NCBI GenBank assembly: GCA_018064755.1
Contig: JAGHUP010000004.1
Coordinates: 16,042-80,041, forward strand
Direction of reading: 5' to 3'
DNA length: 64,000 nt
From: Candidatus Crickella equi
Lineage (GTDB): Bacteria > Bacillota > Clostridia > Peptostreptococcales > Anaerovoracaceae
The position numbers were made by a program, and so were the translations under genes. Position 1 is the first letter of the stretch, and every line of letters starts with the position of its first letter. This document shows, piece by piece, positions 37,610-48,283 of the stretch. The notes beneath the pieces are model-generated. The model searched no databases and was not told the origin of the DNA. It saw only the letters and a list, made by a program, of their open reading frames with translations.

Positions 37610-39122
37610 TCTCCCAACCCTTTCTTTCGAACTTCTTTACTGCTTCTTCTGAGAGATTATTCTCGAGATCCTCGTGGAGCACCTCAGCCAGAATCTGCAG
37701 CTTGAGTGTATCATTTAGATCATCGTACAGAGTAATTGCAAAGCTATACATAATTCTGTACAGATTCTCCTGCTTATTCATCTTAACATTCAATCCGTTG
37801 TCATAGATATAATCAGTCAGCTTGATGAACAGATTGTATGGCTTCATTCCTGTGTCATTCAGGATGCGTGCCAGCGACAGCTTGAAGTTGTCGTTAATGA
37901 AAGTGCCTGCTACCTTAGCCAAAGTCTTAATCTTGATTAAATCTGTTGCGGAGATGAATGCGTTAGCGAGTACATCGTAAGGTGCGTGGCTTGTGTAGAG
38001 ATATCCAAACTTTCCAGCGTCTTCTCTCAGCAAGCAGCCTCTTGGTACTCTTGCTGTATCAATGATAAGTGATGAACCCTCACCCAGTCCATAAACTTTG
38101 TTGAATGAACGTGCAAAGAGTTCCTCAGTCTCCATAGGAAGTCCAGCAGTAATTCTAAGTCTAGTCTTAACATTACCGAGCTGCATGAGCTTGGTAACAT
38201 TGTACATCAGCTGATAGATGTTCTCTCCTCTGCCAATTGCAGCGAGAGTCTCTGGATTAGTGCTGGCAACATCTACGTTAAACTCAAAGAGTCCTGGTCT
38301 TGCCTCTCCCAGCAGTCTTACGGTTTCCTCATCCAAGCTATCTCCATCGATATCCAGCTCGAATGATGTCTTGCCGTTATCGTTGTTAATAATATACTCG
38401 AGGATTCTGTAAGCTCTTTCAGTGTTATAGTTGAACCATCTATCAAGGAATACTACCTTCTCTACACCTTTGACGAAGAAGTATCTCAGTTCTGTACACA
38501 CTCTACCAAGAGGCAGCGATCTCACCCTTGCATCTGGCAGATATTGACGATAAATCGTTCTGTCAGATGTACCTCTAATTGTCTCATAGTAAACAGTATC
38601 GCTATCCTTGAGTTCTACTTTGTCATAAGGGAATGGTAACTCATCAATACTAATAATTGCGTCATATGGATTAACGTGAATCTCATCATTCTCTCTATAT
38701 GCAAGTCCTGCAATCTGATCAAATTCATATTCGTATGTCAGGATAGTCTTGATGAAGTTAAAGAATACAGTTTCTCCCTCGCCTCTGATGACAAAGTCAA
38801 CGCAAGGATTATCCTGCATGAACTGCTTGGTGTCGAATGAAACCTGAATACCGCCAACTACGATGATAGTTGTAGGCATCGCCTTCTTAACCATCTCACT
38901 AATGCGGCTGATTCTGTATTCATTCATTTCATCGCAGTGCAAATATACCAGTGTATACTGTCCACGCAGAATGTATTCATATATGTCATTGTCCAGTTCA
39001 ATAGTGTCGAAGGTATGTATCTGTGATTCAACAGGTGCATCAGCAACGATGCTATACATATACTTCAGTGCCAGCTCTGTAGCTGGTTTGTCGGACTTGA
39101 TAGTTGAAAGTAAAATTTTCAT
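37599..39122 (-). CDS. B12-binding/radical-SAM-like protein lacking the CxxxCxxC motif
   Basis: N-terminal B12-binding-like fold (VVGGIQVSFDTKQFMQDNPCVDFVIRGEGE) but YYETIRGTSDRTIYRQYLPDARVRSLPLGRV replaces ETxRGCPFxCxYCxS. Confidence 0.75.
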   Translation of the reverse strand: MKILLSTIKSDKPATELALKYMYSIVADAPVESQIHTFDTIELDNDIYEYILRGQYTLVYLHCDEMNEYRISRISEMVKKAMPTTIIVVGGIQVSFDTKQFMQDNPCVDFVIRGEGETVFFNFIKTILTYEYEFDQIAGLAYRENDEIHVNPYDAIISIDELPFPYDKVELKDSDTVYYETIRGTSDRTIYRQYLPDARVRSLPLGRVCTELRYFFVKGVEKVVFLDRWFNYNTERAYRILEYIINNDNGKTSFELDIDGDSLDEETVRLLGEARPGLFEFNVDVASTNPETLAAIGRGENIYQLMYNVTKLMQLGNVKTRLRITAGLPMETEELFARSFNKVYGLGEGSSLIIDTARVPRGCLLREDAGKFGYLYTSHAPYDVLANAFISATDLIKIKTLAKVAGTFINDNFKLSLARILNDTGMKPYNLFIKLTDYIYDNGLNVKMNKQENLYRIMYSFAITLYDDLNDTLKLQILAEVLHEDLENNLSEEAVKKFERKGWEIEA

Positions 39123-39131
39123 CCTATTCTC

Positions 39132-40850
39132 CTACATCTTTTCCGGTGCCTTGATACCAAGGAGTGCCAGACAATTTGCAATAACAATTTTGCTAGCGAG
39201 CACAAGTGACAGTTTAGCTCTCTTCTCATCTTCATTATCAACGAGAATGTGCTCATCGTGATAGAACTTATTGAATGCCTGAGCGATGTCCACAAGATGA
39301 CGAGTTAGAATCGATGGCTCGTACTTGTCAGCTGCATCAATGATAACCTCTGGTACTCTGTAGAGTAACTTGATCAGGCTGTATGCACTATCACTCTTAA
39401 TGTAGCTATAGTCACACTTTCCTGCCTTAATAGTAGCCATATCTTCTTCGCTGGCATTTCTGAGTACGCTGCATGCTCTTGCATGTGTGTACTGAACATA
39501 TGGGCCAGTCTCTCCGTCAAAGTTCAGAACCTTGTCCCAAGAGAATACATAGTCCTTAATTCTATTATTAGAAAGCTCCTGGAAAATAACTGCTCCAATA
39601 CCAACTTCCTTGGCAATCTTGTCAAGTTCATCTGAAGCAGCATTCTTCTCGAGCATAATCTCTCTTGTCTTCTCAACGGCGTTATTCAGAACGTCCTCAA
39701 GGAATACAACGTTGCCCTTACGAGTTGAAAGCGTCTCGCCACCTTCCAAGCTTACCAGTCCGAATGGAACGTGAACACAATCTTCCTGCCAATCATATCC
39801 CATTAACTCGAGAACCTTTCTCCATTGCTTGAAGTGAAGATTCTGCTGACTAGCTACAACGTAAATATTCTTGTAGAAATCATAGTGATTCTTTCTATAA
39901 ATTGCAGCTGCGATATCTCTTGTTGCATAGAGTGAAGAACCATCTGACTTCAGAATTACAGCTGGTGTCATATCATATGGCTCAAGGTCAACGATGTGCG
40001 CACCCTGTGATTCAACCAACAGACCCTTGTCTCTCAGCTCATCAACTACTGCAGGCATTTTGTCTGAATAGAAACTCTCACCTGCATATGAGTCGAATGA
40101 AATACCGAGCATATCATATACTCTATTGAACTCAGCAAGACTGTACTCTCTGAATTTCTCCCAAAGTGCCACTTCTTCTGGCTCACCAGCTTCGAGTTTG
40201 GCGAAAGTTGCTCTTGCCTCGTCATCCAGTTCAGGATGATTCTCAACCTCTCTGTGGAACTTAGTGTAATAAGCAAGCAAGCTCTTAATAGGGTTCTGCT
40301 TGAGCTCATCCTCGTTACCCCACTTACGATAAGCAACTATCATCTTACCGAACTGAGTTCCATAGTCACCAAGGTGGTTGATTCTAATAGCATCATAACC
40401 GATTTCCTTATACAGATTGTAAATTGCATTACCAATTACAGTACTTCTAATGTGACCGATATGGAAAGGTTTAGCAATATTAGGAGATGAATACTCAACA
40501 ATTACTTTCTTGCCTTCTCCAATATTGGACTTACCATAAGAAGATCCCTGCTCGTTTACTTCCTTAACAAGCTCACCTGCAAAATACGCTCTGTCAATGA
40601 AGAAGTTTACATAAGCATTAACCTGCTCAACCTTCTCAAAGCACTCATTTTCAGACACTTTAGCAGCAACATCAGCTGCAATCATCTGAGGTGCTTTGCG
40701 CAGAACTTTGGCAAACTTGAAACATGGGAAAGCAAAGTCTCCCATTGCCTCATCTGTAGGAATCTCAATCATAGCCTTAAGCTCATCAATACTGAGACCC
40801 AGGGCTTCATCATATATACTCTGTGCAATTACATTCTTAAAATCAATCAT
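39132..40850 (-). CDS. argS: arginyl-tRNA synthetase
   Basis: SSPNIAKPFHIGHIRSTVIGNA; LSTRKGNVVFLEDVL. Confidence 0.97.
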   Translation of the reverse strand: MIDFKNVIAQSIYDEALGLSIDELKAMIEIPTDEAMGDFAFPCFKFAKVLRKAPQMIAADVAAKVSENECFEKVEQVNAYVNFFIDRAYFAGELVKEVNEQGSSYGKSNIGEGKKVIVEYSSPNIAKPFHIGHIRSTVIGNAIYNLYKEIGYDAIRINHLGDYGTQFGKMIVAYRKWGNEDELKQNPIKSLLAYYTKFHREVENHPELDDEARATFAKLEAGEPEEVALWEKFREYSLAEFNRVYDMLGISFDSYAGESFYSDKMPAVVDELRDKGLLVESQGAHIVDLEPYDMTPAVILKSDGSSLYATRDIAAAIYRKNHYDFYKNIYVVASQQNLHFKQWRKVLELMGYDWQEDCVHVPFGLVSLEGGETLSTRKGNVVFLEDVLNNAVEKTREIMLEKNAASDELDKIAKEVGIGAVIFQELSNNRIKDYVFSWDKVLNFDGETGPYVQYTHARACSVLRNASEEDMATIKAGKCDYSYIKSDSAYSLIKLLYRVPEVIIDAADKYEPSILTRHLVDIAQAFNKFYHDEHILVDNEDEKRAKLSLVLASKIVIANCLALLGIKAPEKM

Positions 40851-40868
40851 TACTATTTACTGTCCTGT

Positions 40869-41393
40869 CTATTTAATTCCAAATACTTCCTTGAAGTTCT
40901 TCTCGTTAGCAATTTTAAAGTTTTCTGAGTACTTGAATCCCTCAGCTCCATGCCATCCGCCTGTTGTAAGATACTGATGATCATCAATGAGCAGCTCTGT
41001 GAATACTCCGTTGCCGTCCTTCAGCTTGCCAGTGAAAGTACCATCATAAATCTTGCCATATCCACAAGATGGGCTGTTCTCTTTGAGGATTGCTCCTTCA
41101 AGTTCTTCCTGAATAGTTCCAACTTCCAACTTGGCAGCCTTCATTGACCAAGTTGCTCCAGAGAAGAAATCTGCTGTTACATCTTCTCCAACCTTGTTAA
41201 CTACCTTGAAATTCTCAACAGTATTGTCTACGATCTCTGCCGGCTCTCTTGGTGTTCCAAGCCATGCTGCCTCTTCTGGACATACACATACATAAGAATG
41301 TGTCTTGCAGAATTCAACAACATCCTCGTTGTAATTGTTACCGCCATCATACTTGCAGTTATCGCCGAGCAGGCATCTACTGATAATATACAT
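40869..41393 (-). CDS. DUF523-family protein
   Basis: IISRCLLGDNCKYDGGNN; LKENSPSCGYGKIYDG. Confidence 0.85.
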   Translation of the reverse strand: MYIISRCLLGDNCKYDGGNNYNEDVVEFCKTHSYVCVCPEEAAWLGTPREPAEIVDNTVENFKVVNKVGEDVTADFFSGATWSMKAAKLEVGTIQEELEGAILKENSPSCGYGKIYDGTFTGKLKDGNGVFTELLIDDHQYLTTGGWHGAEGFKYSENFKIANEKNFKEVFGIK

Positions 41394-41408
41394 TACTGAA
41401 TATCTCCT

Positions 41409-43817
41409 TTATTTACGTTCTATTAGTTCTACTATAGTGCATCCGTCTCCGCCATCATTGTATGGCGCAGACTTGAATGATTTAACATGTTTGTTTTTCT
41501 TCATCGCCTGACGCAGTCCGTCACGTAGGATTCCCTCTCCTCTTCCGTGAATGACATGTATGGACTTGAGTCCTGCCAAGAAAGCGTCATCGATATACTT
41601 GGTCATGAGGTCTGTTGCCTCATCGAGGTTCTTACCAATTAGGTTAATCTCGGTCTTGATTGTCTTGGTCTTGCCGAATGAAAGCTCACCGTATTTCTTG
41701 CGTGTTCTTTCCTTATTTCCAGCATCCTCAGATTCAATCAGTATGAGGTCCTTGATATTGGCCTTGGTCTTAAGTGAACCAACTTTAATTGTAAGGTTTC
41801 CTCGTGAATCTGGCAAGGTCTCAACCTCACCATTTTGGTCTATTTTTAGATATTTAATGCGAGTTCCCACCTGAAGCATTTCCGGCTCAGGTGTCTTGCC
41901 AGTCTGCATTGTTACAGGAGCCTTGGCCTTGGTGTTCTCGAACTTTCCTTCAGCCTCACGAAGTCTTCTTCTACTGTCTGCAACTCCACCCGCAACATGG
42001 CCCTCATTGAAAGTCGAATTCTTGCGATTGGCAATATCTCTAAGATCATCGCTTATCTCATCGATGGTCTCATGTGCATCCCTTATCATCTGGCGAGCCT
42101 TGATTCTGGCATCTTCCAGTATCTTGTCTGCTTCTCTCTTAGCTTTGATGAGCTCGTACTCTGCAGCTGCTTTGCTCGCATCAGCATCAGACTTAGCAAG
42201 TTTGGCCTCAGCAAGCGCCGCCTCAGTCTTTATCTTATCTTCCTCGACTCTAGTTACAGCTTCCTCGAATGAAAGTTGATTGTCGGAAAGAAGTTCGGTC
42301 GCTCTTCCGATGATTGTCTCATCAAGACCTAGTTTTCTCGAGATTTCGAAAGCGTTCGATTTGCCAGGAAGTCCGACTCTCAACTTGTAAGTCGGCGATA
42401 GAGTTTCAACATTGAACTCCATCGAAGCATTCTCTACGCCTTCAGTCGAAAGTGCGTATTTCTTGAGTTCAGTATAGTGAGTTGTCGCTACAACCAAAGC
42501 TCCCTGTTCTCTCAGTCGCTCAAGTTCGGCAATGCCCAGTGCCGCACCCTCTGCAGGGTCAGTTCCCGAGCCAAGCTCGTCGAGCAGTACTAAAGAATTC
42601 TCACCTGCTGCCTCGAATATGCTAACTATATTCTTCATATGTGATGAGAAAGTACTAAGACTCTGCTCAATGCTTTGCTCATCACCAATATCTGCGAAAA
42701 CCTCCTCAAGCAACGGAATCTCAGTTGACTCATCTGCGGGAATATGAAGCCCGCTCTGAGCCATTAGACAGAGAAGTCCAATTGTCTTAAGTGTTACTGT
42801 CTTACCACCAGTATTAGGTCCTGTGATAAGAAGTGTTGTCCAGTCTTTACCTAGCTGAATATTAGTTGGTACAACCTTGTCCATTGGAATCAGCGGATGT
42901 CTTCCACTGACAATATCCATAACTCCATCTTCATTGAGATTAGGACATCTTGCATCCATCATTACTGACAGCTTGCCCTTGGCATTAATGAAGTCAAGCT
43001 CAAGAAGCAGTTTCTGGTTGTTCTCAATCTCTGTGCAGTGTTCTGCAACCCTACTTGAGAACAGCTCCAGAATTCTTGTGATTTCAGCTTGCTCATCCAG
43101 AGCGAGCTGTCTCAGTTCGTTGTTCATATTAACAACTGCCTGAGGTTCAACGAATAATGTAGCTCCAGTTGCAGACTGGTCATGCACCATTCCAGGATAT
43201 AGTGATGCGTATTCCTTCTTGACTGGAATAACATATCTGCCATTGCGCATCGTAACAATTGCATCCTGAAGATGTGTTTTAGCAGAATTGGTGCTAACCA
43301 TCTTCTGCAGACGAGACTTAATCATCTCGTTCTTGTTACGAATATCTCTTCTAATGTCCTTAAGTGTCTTACTGGCACTGTCAGACATCTCATCTTCCGA
43401 CAATATGCTTCGGTCAATGTCCTGCTCCAGCTGAGGAAATGCAACCAGCAATGAAGCAATCTCAGGTAATAACTTGAGACCATCTGGCATGTCTGTTTCC
43501 AAGAAATTCTTGGCTTCCCTTGCAATTTGAAGGCTTCTCTTGATATGAAGCAACTCTCTCATGCTAAGACATCTACCACGCCTTGCCATTCCAAGCAGGC
43601 CACTGATGTCGCCCATTTCGCCAATAGGAATATTTCCTTTATACACAATAACGGAAACCGCCTCAGTAGTTTCCGTTAAAGCATCTTGTACCATGTGCTT
43701 GTTGATCATAGGCTCAAGTGCAGCAATCCTCTCCTTGGTGAGGACTGATCCAGCCTGTTCAGCAAGCAAGTCCATTATCTTATTAAATTCTAGTAAACTA
43801 AGAATCTTAGAGTTCAT
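41409..43817 (-). CDS. mutS2: MutS2 family protein with Smr domain
   Basis: LITGPNTGGKTVTLKTIGLL; LLDELGSGTDPAEGAALG; C-terminal IHVIHGRGEGILRDGLR. Confidence 0.96.
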   Translation of the reverse strand: MNSKILSLLEFNKIMDLLAEQAGSVLTKERIAALEPMINKHMVQDALTETTEAVSVIVYKGNIPIGEMGDISGLLGMARRGRCLSMRELLHIKRSLQIAREAKNFLETDMPDGLKLLPEIASLLVAFPQLEQDIDRSILSEDEMSDSASKTLKDIRRDIRNKNEMIKSRLQKMVSTNSAKTHLQDAIVTMRNGRYVIPVKKEYASLYPGMVHDQSATGATLFVEPQAVVNMNNELRQLALDEQAEITRILELFSSRVAEHCTEIENNQKLLLELDFINAKGKLSVMMDARCPNLNEDGVMDIVSGRHPLIPMDKVVPTNIQLGKDWTTLLITGPNTGGKTVTLKTIGLLCLMAQSGLHIPADESTEIPLLEEVFADIGDEQSIEQSLSTFSSHMKNIVSIFEAAGENSLVLLDELGSGTDPAEGAALGIAELERLREQGALVVATTHYTELKKYALSTEGVENASMEFNVETLSPTYKLRVGLPGKSNAFEISRKLGLDETIIGRATELLSDNQLSFEEAVTRVEEDKIKTEAALAEAKLAKSDADASKAAAEYELIKAKREADKILEDARIKARQMIRDAHETIDEISDDLRDIANRKNSTFNEGHVAGGVADSRRRLREAEGKFENTKAKAPVTMQTGKTPEPEMLQVGTRIKYLKIDQNGEVETLPDSRGNLTIKVGSLKTKANIKDLILIESEDAGNKERTRKKYGELSFGKTKTIKTEINLIGKNLDEATDLMTKYIDDAFLAGLKSIHVIHGRGEGILRDGLRQAMKKNKHVKSFKSAPYNDGGDGCTIVELIERK

Positions 43818-44289
43818 CTTCGAAGTTCAATCTCTTCATAGACTTAATTTCATTCTTGAGGTTAACGTTCTCCATCTGAAGATCGAAGTATGCACTTTCC
43901 ATCTCGCTTAACTTCTCCTGCATCTTCTTCATGTCCTCAGAATTCTGGGACTGTCTATCTACCTCAGTAGACATCTTGTTCTTCAGATCTGTAACCTGCT
44001 TCTTAGCCTGCTCCCACATTGCGATGTAATGCTTAACATCATTGTCCAGCTGATAATTCTCTGTCTGGAGCTTCATAAGAGCATCGCCATTTTCGTATAG
44101 CTTTTCAGCAATATTGAGCGCTGTAAGTACAGCTGACTTATAGTTCGGATTGGCATTCAACATTGCACTAGTATATCTCATCTGTTCGTCAACATACTTA
44201 GCAATCTCTTTGATGCGCTCCTCGCTCTTGTCGCTGGACAGTACATAATTGTTTCCGCAAATCTGTACATCAGCTCTATTCTTGTCCAT
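43807..44289 (-). CDS. zapA: cell division protein ZapA-like
   Basis: ADVQICGNNYVLSSDKSEERIKEIAKYVDEQM; coiled-coil tail. Confidence 0.85.
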   Translation of the reverse strand: MDKNRADVQICGNNYVLSSDKSEERIKEIAKYVDEQMRYTSAMLNANPNYKSAVLTALNIAEKLYENGDALMKLQTENYQLDNDVKHYIAMWEQAKKQVTDLKNKMSTEVDRQSQNSEDMKKMQEKLSEMESAYFDLQMENVNLKNEIKSMKRLNFEDEL

Positions 44290-44306
44290 AATGTCCCCTT
44301 TACATC

Positions 44307-45095
44307 TTATTCTCTAACTGCTTCATACATCAGTATGGCAGCTGAAATTGCGGCATTGAGTGATTCTATCTCTCCCTTCATAGGGATTGTCACTCTAACG
44401 TCGGCAAGTTCAAGTACTTCGTCAGAAACTCCGTTACCTTCATTGCCAATGACAAGCGCTATGCCTGTCTTAAGATCCTCTTCGTAATATGGTCTTCCGC
44501 CATCAACAGTTGTTACCACGAATCGCTTGCCGGCCTGTGACATCATCGCCTTCAGCTCTGCAGCGTTCGATACATAGATAATCGGAATATCGAATATCAT
44601 TCCGGCTGTTGCTCTCAACACTTTGGGCGAAAACACATCCGCCGTTCCCTTGACGCAGACAATTAGTTCATAGCCTGTCGCAACCGCTGTCCTAATCATT
44701 GTTCCAATATTGCCTGGATCTTGGAGCCTATCCAAAACCAAAACATTGGCGTCTGCCGGAAGTGTTCCGATATCATCGGGAGTTATTGCGTTCTTGTCAA
44801 TAACAGCAAGTATTCCAACTCCATTATCAGCATCAGTTATCTTATTAAAGACCGATGCAGCAACCTCGCATACCAAGACAGAATCGCCCGTCTTGATATC
44901 CTCAAGGAATTGGCCACCATCGAACTCGTCGCTAACCATAACGAAGTCTGTCTTGATGCCTCTTCTGATAGCCTCGCTAACGAGGTTCATGCCCTCAATA
45001 ACGAGTTTGTTCTCAGCATCTCTAGCCTTCTTGTTCTGTAGCTTGCGAACGAGCTTGATTCTGTTATTATCCGAAGACTCAATTCTAACCAGCAT
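44307..45095 (-). CDS. TrmH/SpoU-family RNA 2'-O-methyltransferase
   Basis: LDRLQDPGNIGTMIRTAVATG; ALVIGNEGNGVSDEVL; IPMKGEIESLNAAISAAILMYE. Confidence 0.93.
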   Translation of the reverse strand: MLVRIESSDNNRIKLVRKLQNKKARDAENKLVIEGMNLVSEAIRRGIKTDFVMVSDEFDGGQFLEDIKTGDSVLVCEVAASVFNKITDADNGVGILAVIDKNAITPDDIGTLPADANVLVLDRLQDPGNIGTMIRTAVATGYELIVCVKGTADVFSPKVLRATAGMIFDIPIIYVSNAAELKAMMSQAGKRFVVTTVDGGRPYYEEDLKTGIALVIGNEGNGVSDEVLELADVRVTIPMKGEIESLNAAISAAILMYEAVRE

Positions 45096-45116
45096 AATAC
45101 TCCGAGGATTGTTAAA

Positions 45117-46259
45117 CTACTTCAGAAAATCTGGTATATCAAATTGAGTGGTCTTCTCCATGGAATTATCTCCAACGAGGTCAGCGAAGTTAACTTCATA
45201 ACCAGTCATTCCGCCTTCAACCTCAACTGGAATTGGCTCTGGCTGTGCAACAGGTGTTACTTCAGGGGTATCAATAACTGTACCGTTCATTCCTGTGCCA
45301 CCACCAAAGTCTGTCGCGATTACTGTAACGCTAACCTTGCCAGTCATCTCTTCATCAACTGCTGCTCCGAAGATGATGTTTGCATCTGGATCTGCGTCGT
45401 TAGAAATCTTCTCTGCGATTGTATTAATCTCGAGCATTCCCATATCATATCCGCCGGATACGTACAGCAGAATGGACTTAGCACCTGCGATAGATGTCTC
45501 GAGCAGTGGGCTATGAACTGCATTATTGATAGCCTCATCAATTTTGTGTTCACCAGAACCAACACCAACGCCCATATGAGCGAGGCCTCTGCCCTCCATA
45601 ACTGTCTTAACGTCAGCAAAGTCAACGTTAACCAGTGCGTACTGTGAAATAAGATCTGAAATGCCCTGAACACCCTGTCTCAGAACGTCATCTGCCATAG
45701 CAAATGCCTCGAGCATTGAAGTGTTAGTTTCACTAGTATCAATCAGTCTGTCGTTAGGTACAACAACCAGAGAGTCTACGAAATTGCTCAGGTACTGAAT
45801 TCCCTTAGCAGCTCTATTAGCTCTCTTCCTACCCTCGAATGTAAAAGGCTTAGTAACAACGGCAACTGTAAGCGCTCCGCAATCCATTGCAGCCTTAGCG
45901 ATAATAGGTGCAGCACCTGTTCCAGTACCACCGCCCATACCAGCTGTGATGAATACCATATCGGAGTCCTGCAGATGAGCAACGATTTCCTCGATGGACT
46001 CTTCAGCTGCTCTCTGTCCTACTTCAGGATCAGCACCAGCGCCTCTTCCTCCAGAAATCTTCTCGCCAATCTGGATTTTAATCTCTGCCTTGCAGTTTGC
46101 CAAAGCCTGTCTATCAGTATTGACTGCGATAAATGTAACACCCTGAAGTCCAGTGTCGACCATTCTATTTACCGCATTGCAACCGCCGCCACCAACGCCA
46201 ACAACCTTGATGATTGCAGCTTTGCCCTGATCGGCAACGAAGTCATTAACAAATTCCAT
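45117..46259 (-). CDS. ftsZ: cell division protein FtsZ
   Basis: [30 protein letters not shown]. Confidence 0.98.
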   Translation of the reverse strand: MEFVNDFVADQGKAAIIKVVGVGGGGCNAVNRMVDTGLQGVTFIAVNTDRQALANCKAEIKIQIGEKISGGRGAGADPEVGQRAAEESIEEIVAHLQDSDMVFITAGMGGGTGTGAAPIIAKAAMDCGALTVAVVTKPFTFEGRKRANRAAKGIQYLSNFVDSLVVVPNDRLIDTSETNTSMLEAFAMADDVLRQGVQGISDLISQYALVNVDFADVKTVMEGRGLAHMGVGVGSGEHKIDEAINNAVHSPLLETSIAGAKSILLYVSGGYDMGMLEINTIAEKISNDADPDANIIFGAAVDEEMTGKVSVTVIATDFGGGTGMNGTVIDTPEVTPVAQPEPIPVEVEGGMTGYEVNFADLVGDNSMEKTTQFDIPDFLK

Positions 46260-46352
46260 AAATGGACCTCCTCATTATCCTCATAAATAGTTACAGTAAT
46301 ATTACCATACAAGTAACTATTTTTCATTATTTTTTCATTCAAATATCTTCAA

Positions 46353-47180
46353 CTATATGGTCGGAACATAGGATATGTATCCTTCATCACTGAAAGTAAT
46401 AGTTCCGCGCTTGATATTATCATCAAAAAGTTCGTCCAAAACCTTGTGAAGTCTATCGTTTTCAATGGTTGTACTAATCTGCTTGTATGTTCCCTTGCAC
46501 ACCAGTGAATCGTATATGTATGCGAGAATATACATGTCTGTCATATCCAATTCAACGAAATACAAATCGTTGTCTCTCATCTTGGTCAGAATATCCATTG
46601 TCTGCTCGAATAATTCTTCGTCTTTTACTCCGATTTGTTCTCCGAGCTCTATCTTCTGTACCACCAGACCATCGATTAAAGTGAGCTTTGGTAAAGTCTT
46701 GGTTTTTCTTAATAAAATACCCTCATCATCCAAGATAAGATACTTGTTATCGTATTTGATTGCACCCAGCTGTTGTCTCTCATCAACAGTGATAACAAGA
46801 GTTGAAGGGAAATGTCTAGAAACCTTGGCTTTCTTGATGTATGGGCTCTCTTCAAGGTAATTACAGATATTGCGTTTGTCTGGGTGATAAATAATATTTT
46901 TGCCAGGAACAGCATGTCCCATATTAATTATTTCTTCAGAAGTAAAGTAGCTGTTTCCTCTTACCTCAATTGAATCTACATCAAAGAAGCTCGTGAGCGA
47001 GAAAACAAAAAGAGCAATAACAGCAACAATGACGCCAAGTACAATTTTACTTCTTGTCCTTGCCGCCTGTTGTTTCTTAATCTGCGCCGCTTTGCGCGCT
47101 CTTATTCTTGCAGTGATTTCATCGATTTCACTGTAGTCTTCTTTCGGATCTAATCCGTATTCTTTCTTCTCTTCGTCCAC
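46353..47180 (-). CDS. ftsQ: cell division protein FtsQ/DivIB
   Basis: POTRA-like IEVRGNSYFTSEEIINMG; dcw context. Confidence 0.88.
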   Translation of the reverse strand: MDEEKKEYGLDPKEDYSEIDEITARIRARKAAQIKKQQAARTRSKIVLGVIVAVIALFVFSLTSFFDVDSIEVRGNSYFTSEEIINMGHAVPGKNIIYHPDKRNICNYLEESPYIKKAKVSRHFPSTLVITVDERQQLGAIKYDNKYLILDDEGILLRKTKTLPKLTLIDGLVVQKIELGEQIGVKDEELFEQTMDILTKMRDNDLYFVELDMTDMYILAYIYDSLVCKGTYKQISTTIENDRLHKVLDELFDDNIKRGTITFSDEGYISYVPTI

Positions 47181-48283
47181 TACTTGTATGTCTCCATAAT
47201 AGTTCTGTAGATGATATCAGCTGCCTCAGTTGGAGCCAATGCTGCACTCGCTTTCTCCATCTTAGCAAGACGCTCACGGTCTCCTGTCAGCTGAACGATT
47301 TCCTTAAGAACTGTTCTCGCGGTATCGTCATTCTCCCTTACTATAACAGCTCCTCCATTATCTGCAACTGCTTTGGCATTATAATATTGGTGATCTGCAG
47401 TTACATTAGGTGAAGGAACGAAGATAGCCGCTCTACCAATCATTGTAACCTCAGCAACTGAGAGCGCTCCAGATCTGCTGACCAGAAGATCGCTCGCTGA
47501 CATTACCTGTGGCATATTGCTGATGTATGGATTTATTATAACATTTTCATAGCTATCAATTCCCTTATATGCAAGATTATCCATAACTTCTTCGTAATAA
47601 TCTTTACCAGTTCCGAACACCACTGTGTAGCCATCCTTACCGCCAAATTCCTCAATAAGTGCCGTTCCAATCTCGTTGGTCGTAGCTGATCCGAGACTGC
47701 CACCGAATACAGTGATGACGAGGTTTTCCTCAGGAATTTCTAGAGCCTTTCTATCTGCCTTCTTGTCTCTTCCTACGAAGTCTTTTCGTACAGGATTACC
47801 GCTGTACATAGTCTTAACGCTATCCTTGAAATATTGACCTGCACTTTCAAAGCCCAGGAATACTCTCTTAGCTCTATTGGCGAAAGCCCTATTAGAAACG
47901 CCAGGGAAACCATTTTGTTCATGCATATAGAATGGAACTCTTTCAGCAATCGCAGCAAGAACAACAGGAACACTAACAAAACTGCCTGTACTGACAACTA
48001 CATCAGGCTTGAACTGACGCATTATCTTGCGTGCCTGTCCTGCGCCATGATTAGTAACATGCAAAGTTTTGGCCAGAACAGCAATATTATCTCTTCTTAG
48101 CCAATCAGCATCGATAATCTTAAGTTCATATCCCGCGTTAGGAACAATAGTAGTTTCAAGGCCCCACTGGTGACCGATATAAATCACCTCGTTGTTTGGG
48201 TCCATTTCTTTGAATTTATCTCCAATTGCGAGCGCTGGATAGATATGTCCTCCTGTGCATCCGCCTGTCAATACTATTTTCAT
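47180..48283 (-). CDS. murG: UDP-GlcNAc transferase MurG
   Basis: LTGGCTGGHIYPALAIGDKF; SRSGALSVAEVTMIGRAAIFVPSPN. Confidence 0.96.
   Translation of the reverse strand: MKIVLTGGCTGGHIYPALAIGDKFKEMDPNNEVIYIGHQWGLETTIVPNAGYELKIIDADWLRRDNIAVLAKTLHVTNHGAGQARKIMRQFKPDVVVSTGSFVSVPVVLAAIAERVPFYMHEQNGFPGVSNRAFANRAKRVFLGFESAGQYFKDSVKTMYSGNPVRKDFVGRDKKADRKALEIPEENLVITVFGGSLGSATTNEIGTALIEEFGGKDGYTVVFGTGKDYYEEVMDNLAYKGIDSYENVIINPYISNMPQVMSASDLLVSRSGALSVAEVTMIGRAAIFVPSPNVTADHQYYNAKAVADNGGAVIVRENDDTARTVLKEIVQLTGDRERLAKMEKASAALAPTEAADIIYRTIMETYK

Noticed and set aside
36563-39122. TPR plus radical-SAM-like pair as a RiPP biosynthesis locus
   Set aside because: No precursor peptide nearby, B12-binding rather than SPASM architecture, and the cluster cysteines are absent
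41896-42279. 127-aa plus-strand ORF inside mutS2
   Set aside because: Antisense to a strongly conserved gene; Ala/Ser/Leu-rich artefact of codon usage
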